NCBI GenBank assembly: GCA_036261625.1 | Contig: DATAKL010000037.1 | Span: forward strand, 36,315-100,314 | DNA: 64,000 nucleotides | From: JAAXKN01 sp036261625 | GTDB taxonomy: Bacteria > Bacteroidota > Ignavibacteria > Ignavibacteriales > SURF-24 | Reading direction: 5' to 3' | Shown: positions 45,201 through 51,707 of the stretch, piece by piece | How the letters are laid out: the number at the start of each line of letters is the position of its first letter | Numbering within the stretch: the stretch's first letter is position 1 | Translations under genes and position numbers: made by a program | The notes under the pieces: model-generated | What the model was told of the DNA's origin: nothing | What the model saw: only the letters and a program-made list of their open reading frames with translations | Database searches by the model: none

Positions 45201-48137
45201 GAAAGTTTCATATCGTTTCTCCATAGGGTGAAGGCAAATACCCTCAGGGCATTCGACCATCAGGTCTATCCGTTTGATCAGCTGGTTGAAGACTTGCAGC
45301 TCCCGAGGGACCTCTCGCGTTCCCCCTTGTTTGACGTCATGCTTATTTCACAGACATCTGATAAAAACGGAGTTAAATCCCCCTCGGGTCTTGAAATGCT
45401 GCCTGTTAAATTTGACTACCCGGTCAGCAAATTTGATCTATCTGTTAGTTTCCATGAAGATGAAGGCGAAATAAATTATTACTTTGAATACAACACGGCA
45501 TTGTTTAGAAAAGAGAGGATTGAGAATATGTTCAGTCATTTCACTTCATTGGTGGAAAATATTCTCTCCAATGCTGAAATGACAATAGAACAGTTAAATA
45601 TACTTTCATCAAATGAAACCAGGGCTCTTCATGAATTCTCAACTGGAAGTGCCAAAGCTCTTCCAGAAGGATCGATTGTAAGCCTTATAGAACATCAGGC
45701 CTCACATTTCGGCCAGAGAGATGCAGTTGTTTATAAGCGGATAAAAATGAATTATGAGGAACTTAATTCTAAGGCAAATAAACTGGCCCGTTTTCTCGTT
45801 TTGAAAAGAGGCATCAGGCCCGGAGACTATATCTGTGTAATGCTCGACCGCTCGGAGTGGTCCGTTATCTCGATGCTGGCAATATTGAAAGCAGGCGGCG
45901 TATATGTTCCGGTTGACCCTAATTACCCTCCAAAGAGGATTGAGTATATATTGCACGACTCCACCGGCAAAATCCTTATTACATCAGAAAAATATAAACC
46001 GGCCGTTCCTTTTAGTGAAGAAAAGATAATTGCTGTTGAAGATGCAAATGAAAATACAGGTGAATTCAGCCCTGCTAACCTGAATCTTGATATTTCATTA
46101 GAGGATGATCCGCCGGCATATATTATTTATACTTCCGGGTCTACGGGAGAACCCAAAGGAGTTATCGGCACACATAAATGCCTGCTTAACCTGATAGCCT
46201 GGCAGTCCGGTCAAATTGAAACGGGGCTTAAGACACTTCAGTTTGCACCGCACAGCTTTGATGTTTCTGTTCAGGAAATATTGTTCTCTCTTGCATCATC
46301 AGGCACATTGTATATGATAGAAAATGAGATGCGCTATAAAATGAGCTCGATTGCGGAAGTCATTTCAAAAGAAGCACTTGAGATACTGACCATGCCTTAC
46401 AGCGCGCTTAACCTGTTCCTTGGCGAGGTAGAAGATATTTCTCAGCTGAAATCACTTAAACATGTCATAACTTCGGGTGAACAGCCTTTTATTAACTCGG
46501 CTATTGAGAGGTTGTTAAGAGCCTATCCGTCCCTTATGTTCCATAATCAGTATGGCCCGTCTGAAACACATGTTGTAACATCCTGTACTATTTCCGGTAA
46601 AGACAGGGAGTTCCCGGGAAAAGTACCGATGGGAAGACCGATCCATAACACGCAGGCATTTATATTAGATAAAGATATGGAACTCGTCCCTAAAGGAATG
46701 CCGGGGGAATTGTATATCGGGGGATTTAATGTCGCCACTGGGTATATAAACAGACCCGCGCTTACGTCTGAACGCTTCATAATAAATCCATTTGGAAAGG
46801 GCAGCTTGTATAAAACAGGCGATATAGCCCGGTGGAACTACTCGGGTGAGCTTGAATATCTTGGAAGGGATGACGGTCAGGTAAAGGTAAGGGGATTCAG
46901 GATTGAACCGGGTGAAATTGAATCCTGCCTGTTAAAACATCCTGACGTGAAAGAATCGGCAGTTAAATTGTTTGATGATGATGGTGAAAATAAAGAGATT
47001 GTTGCTTATTTTACCTCCTCGGTTGAAATAAATATAGCAGGTTTGAAAGAACTGCTGCAGTTAAATCTGCCTGCATATATGATTCCAGGATACTTCGTTA
47101 AGCTCGAGGCTTTCCCGCGCACTCCAAGTGGTAAAGTTGACCTCAGAAAGCTTCCGGATCCGGATAAAAACAGTAATTCTTTTGCCTCAGAATTTGCAGA
47201 ACCCTCAGGCCAAACTGAGCTTGCAATCGCAGAGGTATGGAAAGAAGTACTTAAAAGGGAATTTGTCAGCGCCAACGAAAATTTCTTTGAGATCGGCGGA
47301 AATTCAATTAAAGCCATCCAGGTAATGTCAAAGGTTCAGAAAAGGCTTGGCAGAAAAACGTTTTTGAACCTTATTTTCCTCCAGCCTACTGTAAGGCAGA
47401 TGGCTCTGACGATATTAAGCACGGAAGAAAGGCTGAAAAACCTGGAAACAGACGTTCTTTTACTAAATGGTGAACATGAAAAGAAAATATTCTTTCTGCC
47501 TCCCGGAATAGGCTATTCCTTCGCATACATGGAGTATGCCAAATACTTTAATGATTATTCGGTCTACGGGTTAAACTTCATCGAGTCACAGGATCCCGCA
47601 AAATCAGCGGCTGATATACTGATGAGTCTTCAGAAAGAGGGTGAGTTTTATCTCTTTGGGCATTCGGCCGGCGGCAATATGGCCTTTGATGTCGCAATAG
47701 AACTGCAGAAGCAGGGCAGAAGGATTGGGGGAATAATATTACTGGACAGTTACAGGCAGCTCGAGATGATTGAATGGAGCGAAGAGGAATACTTAAATGA
47801 TGCCGTCCTTTATATTGAGCAGAACCACGCGGACTTTTTAGACGACGAGATAAAGGACTCAGCGCTGAAAAAGATCGTGGCTTACAGGCGCTATCTGAAT
47901 GCCAGGACAGAAGAGAAAGCCTTAAATTGTCCGATAATTCAGATCGAAGCCACCGGGGAGCCAATAAAGTTTAAGCAGAGAATAAGCCGGAGGGCATGGA
48001 GCGAACTAACCCCCCGCTTTGAGGTCTTTGAGGGTTTTGGCGGGCATATGGATATGCTCAAAGAGCCAAATCTTGAAAAGAATGCTTTATTAACCCGAAA
48101 ATTGATCGATAATTTACTAAACAAGAAATTTGATTAA
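30192..48137 (+). CDS. Hybrid NRPS / AT-less PKS megasynthase with terminal thioesterase
   Basis: 5981 aa; starts 14 nt inside the previous gene (ATG 30192 or 30195). Order: C4 (HH169), A4 ~495-980, PCP (Ser1036); C5 (HH1222), A5 ~1545-2045, PCP (Ser2103); KS ~2165-2590 (Cys2337, His2470, His2510, all present), a ~175-aa linker where an AT would sit, DH ~2800-3065, KR ~3275-3535 (TGGTGGIG, Ser3429, Tyr3443), ACP (Ser3599); C6 (HH3788), A6 ~4105-4580, PCP (Ser4641); C7 (HHIVLDE, 4828), A7 ~5155-5650, PCP (Ser5705); TE ~5765-5975 (Ser5825 in GHSAGG, His5952). Codes by eye: A4 DAMLLGVVFK (aliphatic?), A5 DFWNIGMIHK (Thr), A6 DLFNNALTYK (probably Ala), A7 DVQTISQVVK (Pro-like?). DH has H2821 but Val at the motif Pro and DAALS at the second site. 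KR has Asp of LDD and no Trp, suggesting B-type. Confidence 0.94.
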   Translation: MMKNNIKELKQRALGGDLKALEELRRLGVLSGNKSKYTMAPLSFAQRRLWFIDKMDKSPAYNLPAALMLEGRLNIDALEGAFREIIKRHEILRTVFVENDGVPYQKIYTEAEFNIVKEDFSNAENINEIISGLIKEELNRCFDLSKGPLMACSIIKTAEEKHLFLFNMHHIISDGWSIGVLISELTLLYKAFNKGEANPLAPLKIQYRDYVQRHAQILSGEESSEHKKYWLNKLSGELPVSELTPDIRRPVYKTFSGRLFEIEIDKELKAGIDDFTRRNNASLFMFLVSAVNILIHKYTGKTDIITGSPVSGREQRDLEDQIGFYVNTIALRNEIEPGISFTEFLGRIRENCIEAYDHQAYPFDLLIEDLKIERDTSRNPLFEIVLSLQEANLDLIEFEGLKTTLLKPEVNFSKFDLHFNFEESPDKIKLAIVYNPDLYTKGKIERLGGHFLELLKNILNSPTEEIIRKLEIITPAEIKQITDEFNAKPVYYPGEKTIAQLFEEVAENYPDKPAVVYQGKALTYRELNEKANFLAHRLKDKDDLKIEEPVAIIMERSHELVISILGVLKAGGAYLPLDAKMPGARLNFILDDVNSRIILTDNENGLNAPAACKIIQIDAQFFEGGQSTRNLNAGKTSSNLAYIIYTSGSTGTPKGSMIEENSVIRIVRNTNYHNFTGKDKLLSTSSISFDATTMDLWGMLLNGGTLYLENTEDYLDPEKMGRYISKYGINIILLPTGLFTRMTEADQQYNLRIFKGLETLLTGGDRLPPKSANDFIAAYPEVLLKNVYGPTENTVFTSYYTIAKEHLGDIPIGKPVSNTTVYIFNEDGNLCPVGVPGELFIGGEGLSRGYVNRPGLNEEKFVCSPLNAGEILYRSGDIAQWSDDGNLVFLGRNDDQLKIRGFRIETGEIENIAAKFGGITATKVLVIQEEDQKELALYYTAVSDISKEEYKTFLSRSLSEYMLPKYFIQMAEFPLNLNGKVDFRSFPRPEAAPGRNERSAEAVTQTGKTLVRIFENILNVRNISLTDSFFSLGGHSLKAIKAVSAIQKELSVNISLKEFFANPDIHSLEETIKHKKRETLGIIPLIKESDYYDLSHAQKRLWVLDKIEKSKSTYNIPLAVTVHGEVDPELLQSALDDMVQRHESLRTIFIEKGGEPFQKIFSSPKIPVIIKDLNNETQPDDAAFNYITSEAHKPFTLSEFPLLRLYLIKTAQDKNIVFLNIHHIVCDGWSVNILIDELFGGYKCRVNNITAQLPAPKIQYKDYAYWLNGRFNQPDSDKERRYWLEKLSGEISALDIPSDFRRPAVKTYQGNSIYYSFTKELKIDLDKFNIERRSSLFMTLTAAIKVLLYKYSGKEDIIIGTPVAGRNHPDLENQIGYYVNTLALKDQINPDKTFIEFLEEVKKTAVDAYSHQMYPFDKLVEEIKLPRDTSRSPLFDIMIVLQNFDISYNGAFRQVEPYKIPMDISKYDLTFNFNDAGDSLELLLEYNTQLYKQERIEQMTMHLTELLKSVIAAPSGKIKSLGILSREEESKLLLGYNDTKAAYPEDKTVINLFEETASRYPLNTAVVYKDRTLTYSELDRRANLIARFILDKYPVSTGESVGVLVLPSEDMPAILLAILKTGGAYIPIDPEYPDERIMHILSESRMNLILTQNGNEVRLKKIIEENNQKSCSILNLDSMPVMVEPGALDKMAISTTPDTTAYVIFTSGSTGKPKGCPISHRNLVRLFINDKSHFDFGPDDVWIMAHSYCFDFSVWEMYGALLFGGKLIVPERKEVRDITSFLRLVDHHKVTVLNQTPGAFYKFIDTSLQRKNNDPLSLRYVIFGGDKLNPSKLNEWIKAYPVEKVKLINMYGITETTIHVTYHSLTEEEIRTSDGSSNVGKPLPETRVYILDEHNMLAPTGVYGEIFVAGSGLSKGYLNRPDLTSERFIPSPFASNEILYKSGDVGRWLYDGTIEYLERCDTQVQIRGFRVEINEIELELRKHKGIEDCVVVAVDKEGTKELAAYIIPNEELKITGLKSFLSSSLPEYMIPSYYIKIDKIPLTSNGKLDKKSLPQAVQNIATGALFENPANSLETELLELWQDVLSAESISIHDNFFDLGGNSILLVKLHSKINEKYPDVMELTDLFSKSRIQEQAEFIAQKIYGSQTGINDTGSHENYITKYHDVAIIGVSAKIGDSTTPEEFWNDLRMGVDFIGEIPQARIPDIKKLCEQHNIKTDSMTFRQYCYLNDIDKFDYGFFKLSPNEASLIDPGQRLFMETAYHALEDAGYGGKKLWGSRTGVFIGSSDSLTEYAKFIEASDTIDHDLLLAAQTPSILASRLSYFLNLKGSAMLIDTACSSSLVAVHLACQSIREGKIDTAIVGGLKLHLLPVDSGSRLEIDSSDSRSRSFDDSANGTGGGEGVVAVILKPLENALKDKDNIYAVIKGSDINQDGSSIGITAPDADAQADVIEKAWLDASIDPVTVSFIETHGTATKLGDPIEIDGITKAFRRYTSEKSICAIGAVKANIGHLDTAAGLAGLLKAVLSLKYKELTPLVHFKSPNRNIKFEESAAYINTALSRWEKAGSPLRCGVSSFGLSGTNCHVVLEEAPPKPINESQGRKQNIFVLSARSKEGLNEYLGAIKHSLYRHPGTDPESICYTLATGRGHYTYRIALLFENERELKRKLSLLINSGLCSHAADGIFYGYSKHVANNKRTLAQGEITEREAESLSREINTLIKSSADVAAVNKAAAEAYIKGADILWDEYYSHSAPGKVSLPGYPFEKKRCWVEVSKKQAPAEIVTTSYGKKYDNLLLKDCIIDTPAFAVYSNTFSQDDWLLNEHRVMGFPTLVGAAYLQMAYEAGKNHFKSSRLSFEDFYLMQPVRLTDGESLEILTEFNKSEDNDLRVSVLSKSAEGSWLNYTKFRIGKLNSSNADNLNIEEILARLVNSRGVLPRPGKQAAEEIVSVSGKWNCLNKVYWNNEEHLAELSVPEEDIELSKQYYFYPPLVDAALSYAIDEAGFLPYSFGSVEVWGRVSQGKIFSHIVKKKTASTQTRTYDVTLLDESGNVLSKFRDFTLKKTFLQKDNYFHELAWKPWPLKKSPLQTGNNILVLYNSSCSRSLINSIGSVHGVALCEVINDNYPEIFEKYYKGNQGKIIFILPETPPVENINEIEGSLEKSLYSAFNFAKYLSLNSSLRFDLLFLGTNVSEISKSETKLNSLSGSVAGLGQVLERECPNLKVRFLDIDETTSATDIISEINDGFSESYYYRAYRAGRRFIREIKPVHPDKNEIKEISVKDGGVYIITGGTGGIGLELADLLTSRASIKLVLINRTEMLPPDRWDEVLLEGKDKKLCRKIEKLREIKSKAGELRLYRVDVSDFDKLKSTLEVIQKDLGPVSGLIHAAGVAGDGFIFSKSRESFRNVIKSKIHGTIHLSELLRADKPDFFIMTSALTAIVPTSGQSDYTAANAFMDAFSNELNKSGMNALSVNLTAWKETGMAYENGVVDDGIFKSVSTSEGLSAFEKIMHQSSISSVILGEPDLSYLDSREELPFYVDNKIQLPGPKAKKNPEAGAAGNVILKGKEAGRYTELETAIAQVWGNVLGYGELSVSDNYYDLGGDSIQAIKIISHLEKKLKQQITIADLFNHLSILELAEFLNSKTGQTAQMPEDDSGQLVIKPAEENSYYPVSSAQRRLFILDKLTKDKLNYHIPEIWNIKGRLNIDELKNAFSKVVKRHEMLRTSFGMAEDVPVQIVHDSLNIDIPLKVMEEQEARNYIHEFIKPFDLSRAPLFRAEIIQLETDNHLILFDAHHIIIDGFSMEILKREILGYYQGKEPEPLRIQYRDFSIWQNNYYKTSEAIKKKEYWIKQFEGEIPLINLPVDYPRNPGQDARAGTLSFIIDEKLTSEVKKMSSGQGASTFMILLAAYKIVLQKYSRQDDIIVGVYTMGRELDDLSKLIGMFINNLPVRTFPKDDLTVREFLNEVKETTVKAYSNQDYPFDELVDDLKIKRDLSRSPLFDVVFSYMNYEMSSLKTEEMQIVDYRAETAISSEYDLMLYGLEAGDKISITIKYKESLFKKESIERFSGHFIKTLEAIASNTEQKLKDIDILLTEETERLKEYNLWSKAAKKKSDVIDMLKKSFKANSEKTALLYKDQMVSYSDLLEKSNKLANYLRKECSVKPNDLIGIMLERTDSMIAAMLGVIKSGAAYVGIDSAYPQNRIDYILNDSRAKILITEKDILQKDLFNVKPAAKVVDIDDVLIARQKSTEPVKTSSLDDLAYIIYTSGSTGDPKGVAITHKNLSVFLQWCFLEFGATAYDTVYAATSYCFDLSIFEIFHSLCAGKTIRILKSALEIPLYLEKDRNVLINTVPSLMSTIIDELSKDSTQNISAINLAGEQIPQQLIDNFDCDKIEVRNLYGPSEDTTYSTIYKFSNLRKKVLIGRPVSNTQIYIVDGNLKLVPPGHSGELCIAGDKLAKGYLFKEELTNEKFIPNPFGPGRLYRTGDLARWTESGEIEYLGRIDRQVKIRGFRIELGEIETNIRRYPAVEQAVVIAYEKAASKDIAAYIVAKEEIDINELKAFLSRLMPAYMLPLYFTIVEKIPLTPNGKIDVKALPEPAPEGGRSNSEIPEVMNSTEEKLLKIWKRVLETESLSKSDSFFDLGGHSLKALRLLMQINREFKRSFILSDIFECPSIAQFADIIDRKNGEVFLPLKALSKAGYYDVSHAQRRLWILCRLENNSIAYNIPVVYHIKSHLDLNALEKAFTSIIYKYESLRTYFIEVEGEPKQGILDKYDFSIDIIETDETRDFLNGSQELVRKAITEPFDLTKAPLIKVSLIRHKNHEEYILVINVHHIVLDEWSINILASNLMMFYDHFSGRKVISEKSMFMPSALQYKEYAHWHNEQLNLAEGGLNPHRDYWLEIYKEPVECLNLPADYQRPKVQTFEGKTEAFSLPRRLADGIKKLSTQNNTTLFITTLAIFNVLFSKYSRQNDVVIGTPVANREHPEVQDQIGFFLNTLALRNRLDNGESFISFLHRVKANTLRAFDHQVYPFDQLVEDLQLPRDLSRSPLFDVMLISQTSDKNGVKSPSGLEMLPVKFDYPVSKFDLSVSFHEDEGEINYYFEYNTALFRKERIENMFSHFTSLVENILSNAEMTIEQLNILSSNETRALHEFSTGSAKALPEGSIVSLIEHQASHFGQRDAVVYKRIKMNYEELNSKANKLARFLVLKRGIRPGDYICVMLDRSEWSVISMLAILKAGGVYVPVDPNYPPKRIEYILHDSTGKILITSEKYKPAVPFSEEKIIAVEDANENTGEFSPANLNLDISLEDDPPAYIIYTSGSTGEPKGVIGTHKCLLNLIAWQSGQIETGLKTLQFAPHSFDVSVQEILFSLASSGTLYMIENEMRYKMSSIAEVISKEALEILTMPYSALNLFLGEVEDISQLKSLKHVITSGEQPFINSAIERLLRAYPSLMFHNQYGPSETHVVTSCTISGKDREFPGKVPMGRPIHNTQAFILDKDMELVPKGMPGELYIGGFNVATGYINRPALTSERFIINPFGKGSLYKTGDIARWNYSGELEYLGRDDGQVKVRGFRIEPGEIESCLLKHPDVKESAVKLFDDDGENKEIVAYFTSSVEINIAGLKELLQLNLPAYMIPGYFVKLEAFPRTPSGKVDLRKLPDPDKNSNSFASEFAEPSGQTELAIAEVWKEVLKREFVSANENFFEIGGNSIKAIQVMSKVQKRLGRKTFLNLIFLQPTVRQMALTILSTEERLKNLETDVLLLNGEHEKKIFFLPPGIGYSFAYMEYAKYFNDYSVYGLNFIESQDPAKSAADILMSLQKEGEFYLFGHSAGGNMAFDVAIELQKQGRRIGGIILLDSYRQLEMIEWSEEEYLNDAVLYIEQNHADFLDDEIKDSALKKIVAYRRYLNARTEEKALNCPIIQIEATGEPIKFKQRISRRAWSELTPRFEVFEGFGGHMDMLKEPNLEKNALLTRKLIDNLLNKKFD

Positions 48138-48152
48138 GGCAGCTGCCAACAG

Positions 48153-49769
48153 ATGAAATTTTACCAATTCCTAAGAAAAGAATCTGATAAACCGTTACTT
48201 AAATTGTTTTTCCTGACAGCACTCTCCGGCCTTTCAAGCGCCGGCGTGCTGGCCATTATCAATCTGGCGGCTAAAAATGCAGCCAAAGATTCTCTTAATA
48301 TCAGCTACATCCTGATGTTTGCCTCGACAGTTGGAATTTTTGTCACATCTCAGAAATTCATTCTAACCTCCGGCATTCTGGTCATTGAAGAAATTCTTAA
48401 TAATATAAGGCTCAGGCTCTCCGATAAAATCCGCAGGACCGATCTTCTGAATATTGAACAGATAGGAAAGGCCGAAATATATAACCGCCTGACGCAGGAA
48501 TGTACACTTATTTCGCAAATGGCGCCTTATATCATTACCGCACTGCAGTCGGCCATAATGCTCCTGTTTGTTTTCGGATACATAGCCATTCTTTCAATTT
48601 TAGCCGCGGTACTTCTGGTTCTGCTTATTCTTGCGGGTGTCCTTGTCTTTCATAAGAATAACGTAAAGGTTTATGCCGACCTTGAAGAAACCAATAAGGC
48701 CGAAATAAAGTTTTTCGTTTCACTTACAGATATCCTTAATGGACTAAAGGAAATCAAGCTCAACAGGAAAAAGAGCAGCGATCTTTTCCGTCATTTTGAA
48801 AAGATATCCCTGAGGCTCAAAGAGCTGAAGATCGATACCGGCAACAAGTTTTCCGAAAACATGGTCTTTTCACAGGCATTCATCTACATAATTCTAGGGG
48901 CAATAGTCTTTGTTCTGCCCAGACTGAAGCCCGATATGGCCGGTCAGATAGTAAGCACTACAACGGCAATGCTCTTTGCCATAGGGCCTTTGACCTCTAT
49001 AGTATCAATGCTTCCGGTTTTCGGCAAAGTAAATATTGCCATAAAAAATATTTACCAGCTCGAAGAGGAACTGGACCAGCAGGTGAACCCGAATGAGGTT
49101 CAGCCGATAAACGGAGAAAACAGGTTCTCGGACTTTAAGGAAATTCTGCTGAACGACCTGTATTTCGAATATAAAAACGGGGACGGGAAGGATTCATTCT
49201 CCATCGGGCCGATAGACCTGAAGGTAACGCGCGGGGAAGTAATATTTATTATCGGGGGAAATGGCTGCGGGAAAACTACATTCTTAAAGTCTCTTACGCT
49301 GCTATATAAACCGAAGTCCGGCAATATTTTTGTCGACGATAAAATAGTGGATAGTGCAAATTACCTTGAGTACAGGGAGTTATATTCTGCAATATTTTAC
49401 GACTTCCACCTTTTTGACAAGCTGTACGGCCTGGAAAAGGTGGATCCTAAAAGAATAAAAGACCTCCTGAAACTCATGCAGATTGAGAACAAAACTGATT
49501 TCATTGACAACGGATTTACAAAGCTGGACCTGTCCACGGGTCAGAGAAAACGCCTTGCCCTGATTGTGACATTCCTGGAGGATAAACCGATCTATATCTT
49601 CGATGAATGGGCCGCCGACCAGGATCCGCAGTTTAAAAAATATTTTTATGATGACTTGCTCAAAAAACTTAAAAGTGAAGGCAAGACAGTTATTGCTGTA
49701 AGCCACGACGACCGTTATTTCCACCTGGCCGACAGAATTATAAAAATGGAATATGGTAAAATTATTTAA
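48153..49769 (+). CDS. Cyclic-peptide-type ABC exporter (fused membrane and ATPase domains)
   Basis: 538 aa. The N-terminal half has about six membrane helices (e.g. LFFLTALSGLSSAGVLAII, YIITALQSAIMLLFVFGY, ILAAVLLVLLILAGVLVF). The C-terminal half is an ATPase with Walker A GGNGCGKTT (~residue 366), signature LSTGQRKRLAL (a variant of LSGGQ) and Walker B IYIFDEWAADQDP, then the H-loop in AVSHDD. The DEWAADQDP sequence is typical of the SyrD/PvdE/cyclic-peptide exporter group, which moves lipopeptides and siderophore precursors out of the cytoplasm. It is 15 bp downstream of the megasynthase and clearly in the same operon, so it most likely exports the product. One polypeptide, acting as a homodimer. 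Confidence 0.92.
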   Translation: MKFYQFLRKESDKPLLKLFFLTALSGLSSAGVLAIINLAAKNAAKDSLNISYILMFASTVGIFVTSQKFILTSGILVIEEILNNIRLRLSDKIRRTDLLNIEQIGKAEIYNRLTQECTLISQMAPYIITALQSAIMLLFVFGYIAILSILAAVLLVLLILAGVLVFHKNNVKVYADLEETNKAEIKFFVSLTDILNGLKEIKLNRKKSSDLFRHFEKISLRLKELKIDTGNKFSENMVFSQAFIYIILGAIVFVLPRLKPDMAGQIVSTTTAMLFAIGPLTSIVSMLPVFGKVNIAIKNIYQLEEELDQQVNPNEVQPINGENRFSDFKEILLNDLYFEYKNGDGKDSFSIGPIDLKVTRGEVIFIIGGNGCGKTTFLKSLTLLYKPKSGNIFVDDKIVDSANYLEYRELYSAIFYDFHLFDKLYGLEKVDPKRIKDLLKLMQIENKTDFIDNGFTKLDLSTGQRKRLALIVTFLEDKPIYIFDEWAADQDPQFKKYFYDDLLKKLKSEGKTVIAVSHDDRYFHLADRIIKMEYGKII

Positions 49770-49816
49770 CTTAATTAACTCTATTAAAAAATCTCTTAAG
49801 ATTAGCCGGGTTTTGT

Positions 49817-50704
49817 GTGATTCAAAGAATTAAAAAAATATCTGCAAATATTGTGCTTATTTACCGCTTCCTCAAAGAGAAGGCATTTGATTTCTGGAAT
49901 AAGCATACAATGGGCATTGTGATTGGATTATTGGTGTACACTTTTTTTATCGCCCTGTTCTGGAGGAATATTTTTATCTCCATCGATTCCGGAGAACAGG
50001 GAATAAGATGGTCGAGGGTAAACGGTACTGAAGTAGGGGAGATTTACGGCGAAGGACTGCATGTCATCTGGCCATGGGACAGGATGTATATCTATGTAAC
50101 CCGCGTACAGAGCCATGTTGACACGCTCCAGATACTTACGGCTGAGGGCCTTACGGTCAAGGTTGAATTCTCTTACCGCTATTATCCCGTGAGAGATTCC
50201 ATCCCCACCATACACAAGAATCTGGGCGTAAACTATTCCACGTCGTTCGTAAAACCCGAGGTCGAAGCAGCCTCAATGGCTATTATTGGAAACTTTGCTC
50301 CTGAACAATTATATAAAATGTCTACACTGGTTATCCAGTCAACCATAAAATATTACCTGAGTAAGCAGCTCATGGAGAAAAATATAGTTATGGATGACTA
50401 TCTGATAAGGAAAATATCACTGCCCGACATCGTCTCCTCATCAATCGAGAAAAAAATGGTTGCCGAGCAGCTCTCCTACGAATTTGACTATAAACTGGCA
50501 ATCGAAGAGAAGGAAAAGAAAAGGAAGATTATTGAGGCAGAGGGCATAAGACAGTTTGAGGAATTATCTAAAATACCCATCCTGAAATGGAAGGGACTGG
50601 AGGTTACATCCGAATTTGCAAAGTCGAATAATGCCAAGATCATTATTATGGGTAACGGCAAAAACGATCTGCCATTGCTCTTAAATTCCGACGAAAAAAA
50701 ATAA
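49817..50704 (+). CDS. SPFH/prohibitin-like membrane protein
   Basis: 295 aa. One membrane helix at about residues 33-52 (MGIVIGLLVYTFFIALFW) is followed by an SPFH (Band 7) domain: SIDSGEQGIRWSR, GEGLHVIWPWDRMYIY, LTAEGLTVKVEFSYRYYP. A charged coiled-coil helix (EEKEKKRKIIEAEGIRQFEE) comes next, then KIIIMGNGKNDLPLLL. SPFH proteins assemble into large rings that organise membrane microdomains and control proteases or transporters. Start is GTG at 49817. A prohibitin relative lies at 58390-59262, sharing the E-A-E/K-G-I and I-I-x-G-x-G-K tail pattern. It follows the exporter by 47 bp; with the next two genes it forms a membrane/sensory trio. Confidence 0.85.
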   Translation: MIQRIKKISANIVLIYRFLKEKAFDFWNKHTMGIVIGLLVYTFFIALFWRNIFISIDSGEQGIRWSRVNGTEVGEIYGEGLHVIWPWDRMYIYVTRVQSHVDTLQILTAEGLTVKVEFSYRYYPVRDSIPTIHKNLGVNYSTSFVKPEVEAASMAIIGNFAPEQLYKMSTLVIQSTIKYYLSKQLMEKNIVMDDYLIRKISLPDIVSSSIEKKMVAEQLSYEFDYKLAIEEKEKKRKIIEAEGIRQFEELSKIPILKWKGLEVTSEFAKSNNAKIIIMGNGKNDLPLLLNSDEKK

Positions 50705-50716
50705 GCGGGAATTAAA

Positions 50717-51706
50717 ATGCCAAAACAAAGAAATTTGAAACGCTTTATTCTGCTCTTGTCGATAATGGTTCTTCTGCTGCCGTCTTTGAGCTATCCGCAG
50801 AAAAAAGGATTAAAGAAAGTAACATTCCTTCCCATGTGGGTTCCTCAGCCGCAGTTTGCAGGCTATTATATGGCCAAAGAAAAAGGAATTTATGAAAAGT
50901 ACGGCCTTGAGGTGAAAATAACTCCCGGCGGATATATGCACAACGTGCCTTCTTCGTTAAAAACCGGTGAGGCTGATTTCGGAATAATGTTTCTTTATTC
51001 GGGGTTAATGGAACGCGCAAATGGAACCCCCATTGTGAACATCGGGCAGATATTCCAGTGCAGCAGCATCATGTTTGTTGCCAGAAAAAATTCCGGCATT
51101 AAAACCCTGAAGGATTTTAACGGAAAGAGAATCGGGGTCTGGCGAACCACAGCCCGTGAACTGACAGAGGGTTTTTTAAGGAGGCATAACATAAATGCCG
51201 AGATAGTGGAATTCGACAAGGGGATTAATATCTTCCTTAAAGGCGCCGTTGATATAAGTGTAATGATGAACTACAACGAGTACAAACACCTCATAAATTC
51301 GGGAGTTAATCCCGATGAGGTCACCAGATTCAATTTCTATGACTATGAAATGAATTTCCCCGAGGACGGGATTTACTGCATGGAAAAAACTTTTACGCGT
51401 GATCCGGATATGTGCAGAAAATTCGTACAGGCATCCATTGAAGGCTGGACTTATGCCCTTAATAATATGGACGAAACAATCAGAGTCCTGGACAGATACA
51501 GGAAAGCCGTGCATGTGCCGTATAACCTGTCTCATTCCCTATGGCAGTTAAAGGCAATGAAGGATATGATCAGCTCATCCGGTAAAAATGTAAGGGAGGG
51601 CGAACTTCTGGAGTCCGATTTTGATTACCTGAACGATTTTCTGTTCAGCAATAAATTTATATCCGGTAAGCCACGCTATAAAGATTTTTTCAAAGGGAAC
51701 AGGTGA
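50717..51706 (+). CDS. NMT1/SsuA-like periplasmic substrate-binding protein
   Basis: 329 aa, signal peptide (FILLLSIMVLLLPSLSYP). The mature part is the NMT1/THI5-like fold of ABC-transporter binding proteins for thiamine precursors, sulfonates, nitrate and similar ligands. Family features are LPMWVPQPQFAGYYMAKEKGIYEKYGL, EADFGIMF, LKDFNGKRIGVW and EDGIYCMEKTF. There is no permease or ATPase of the matching importer nearby, so it may work as a ligand receptor rather than in import. It lies between an SPFH protein (12 bp) and a Cache-domain protein (1 bp), which suggests that the three are made and used together. Confidence 0.85.
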   Translation: MPKQRNLKRFILLLSIMVLLLPSLSYPQKKGLKKVTFLPMWVPQPQFAGYYMAKEKGIYEKYGLEVKITPGGYMHNVPSSLKTGEADFGIMFLYSGLMERANGTPIVNIGQIFQCSSIMFVARKNSGIKTLKDFNGKRIGVWRTTARELTEGFLRRHNINAEIVEFDKGINIFLKGAVDISVMMNYNEYKHLINSGVNPDEVTRFNFYDYEMNFPEDGIYCMEKTFTRDPDMCRKFVQASIEGWTYALNNMDETIRVLDRYRKAVHVPYNLSHSLWQLKAMKDMISSSGKNVREGELLESDFDYLNDFLFSNKFISGKPRYKDFFKGNR

Positions 51707-51707
51707 T

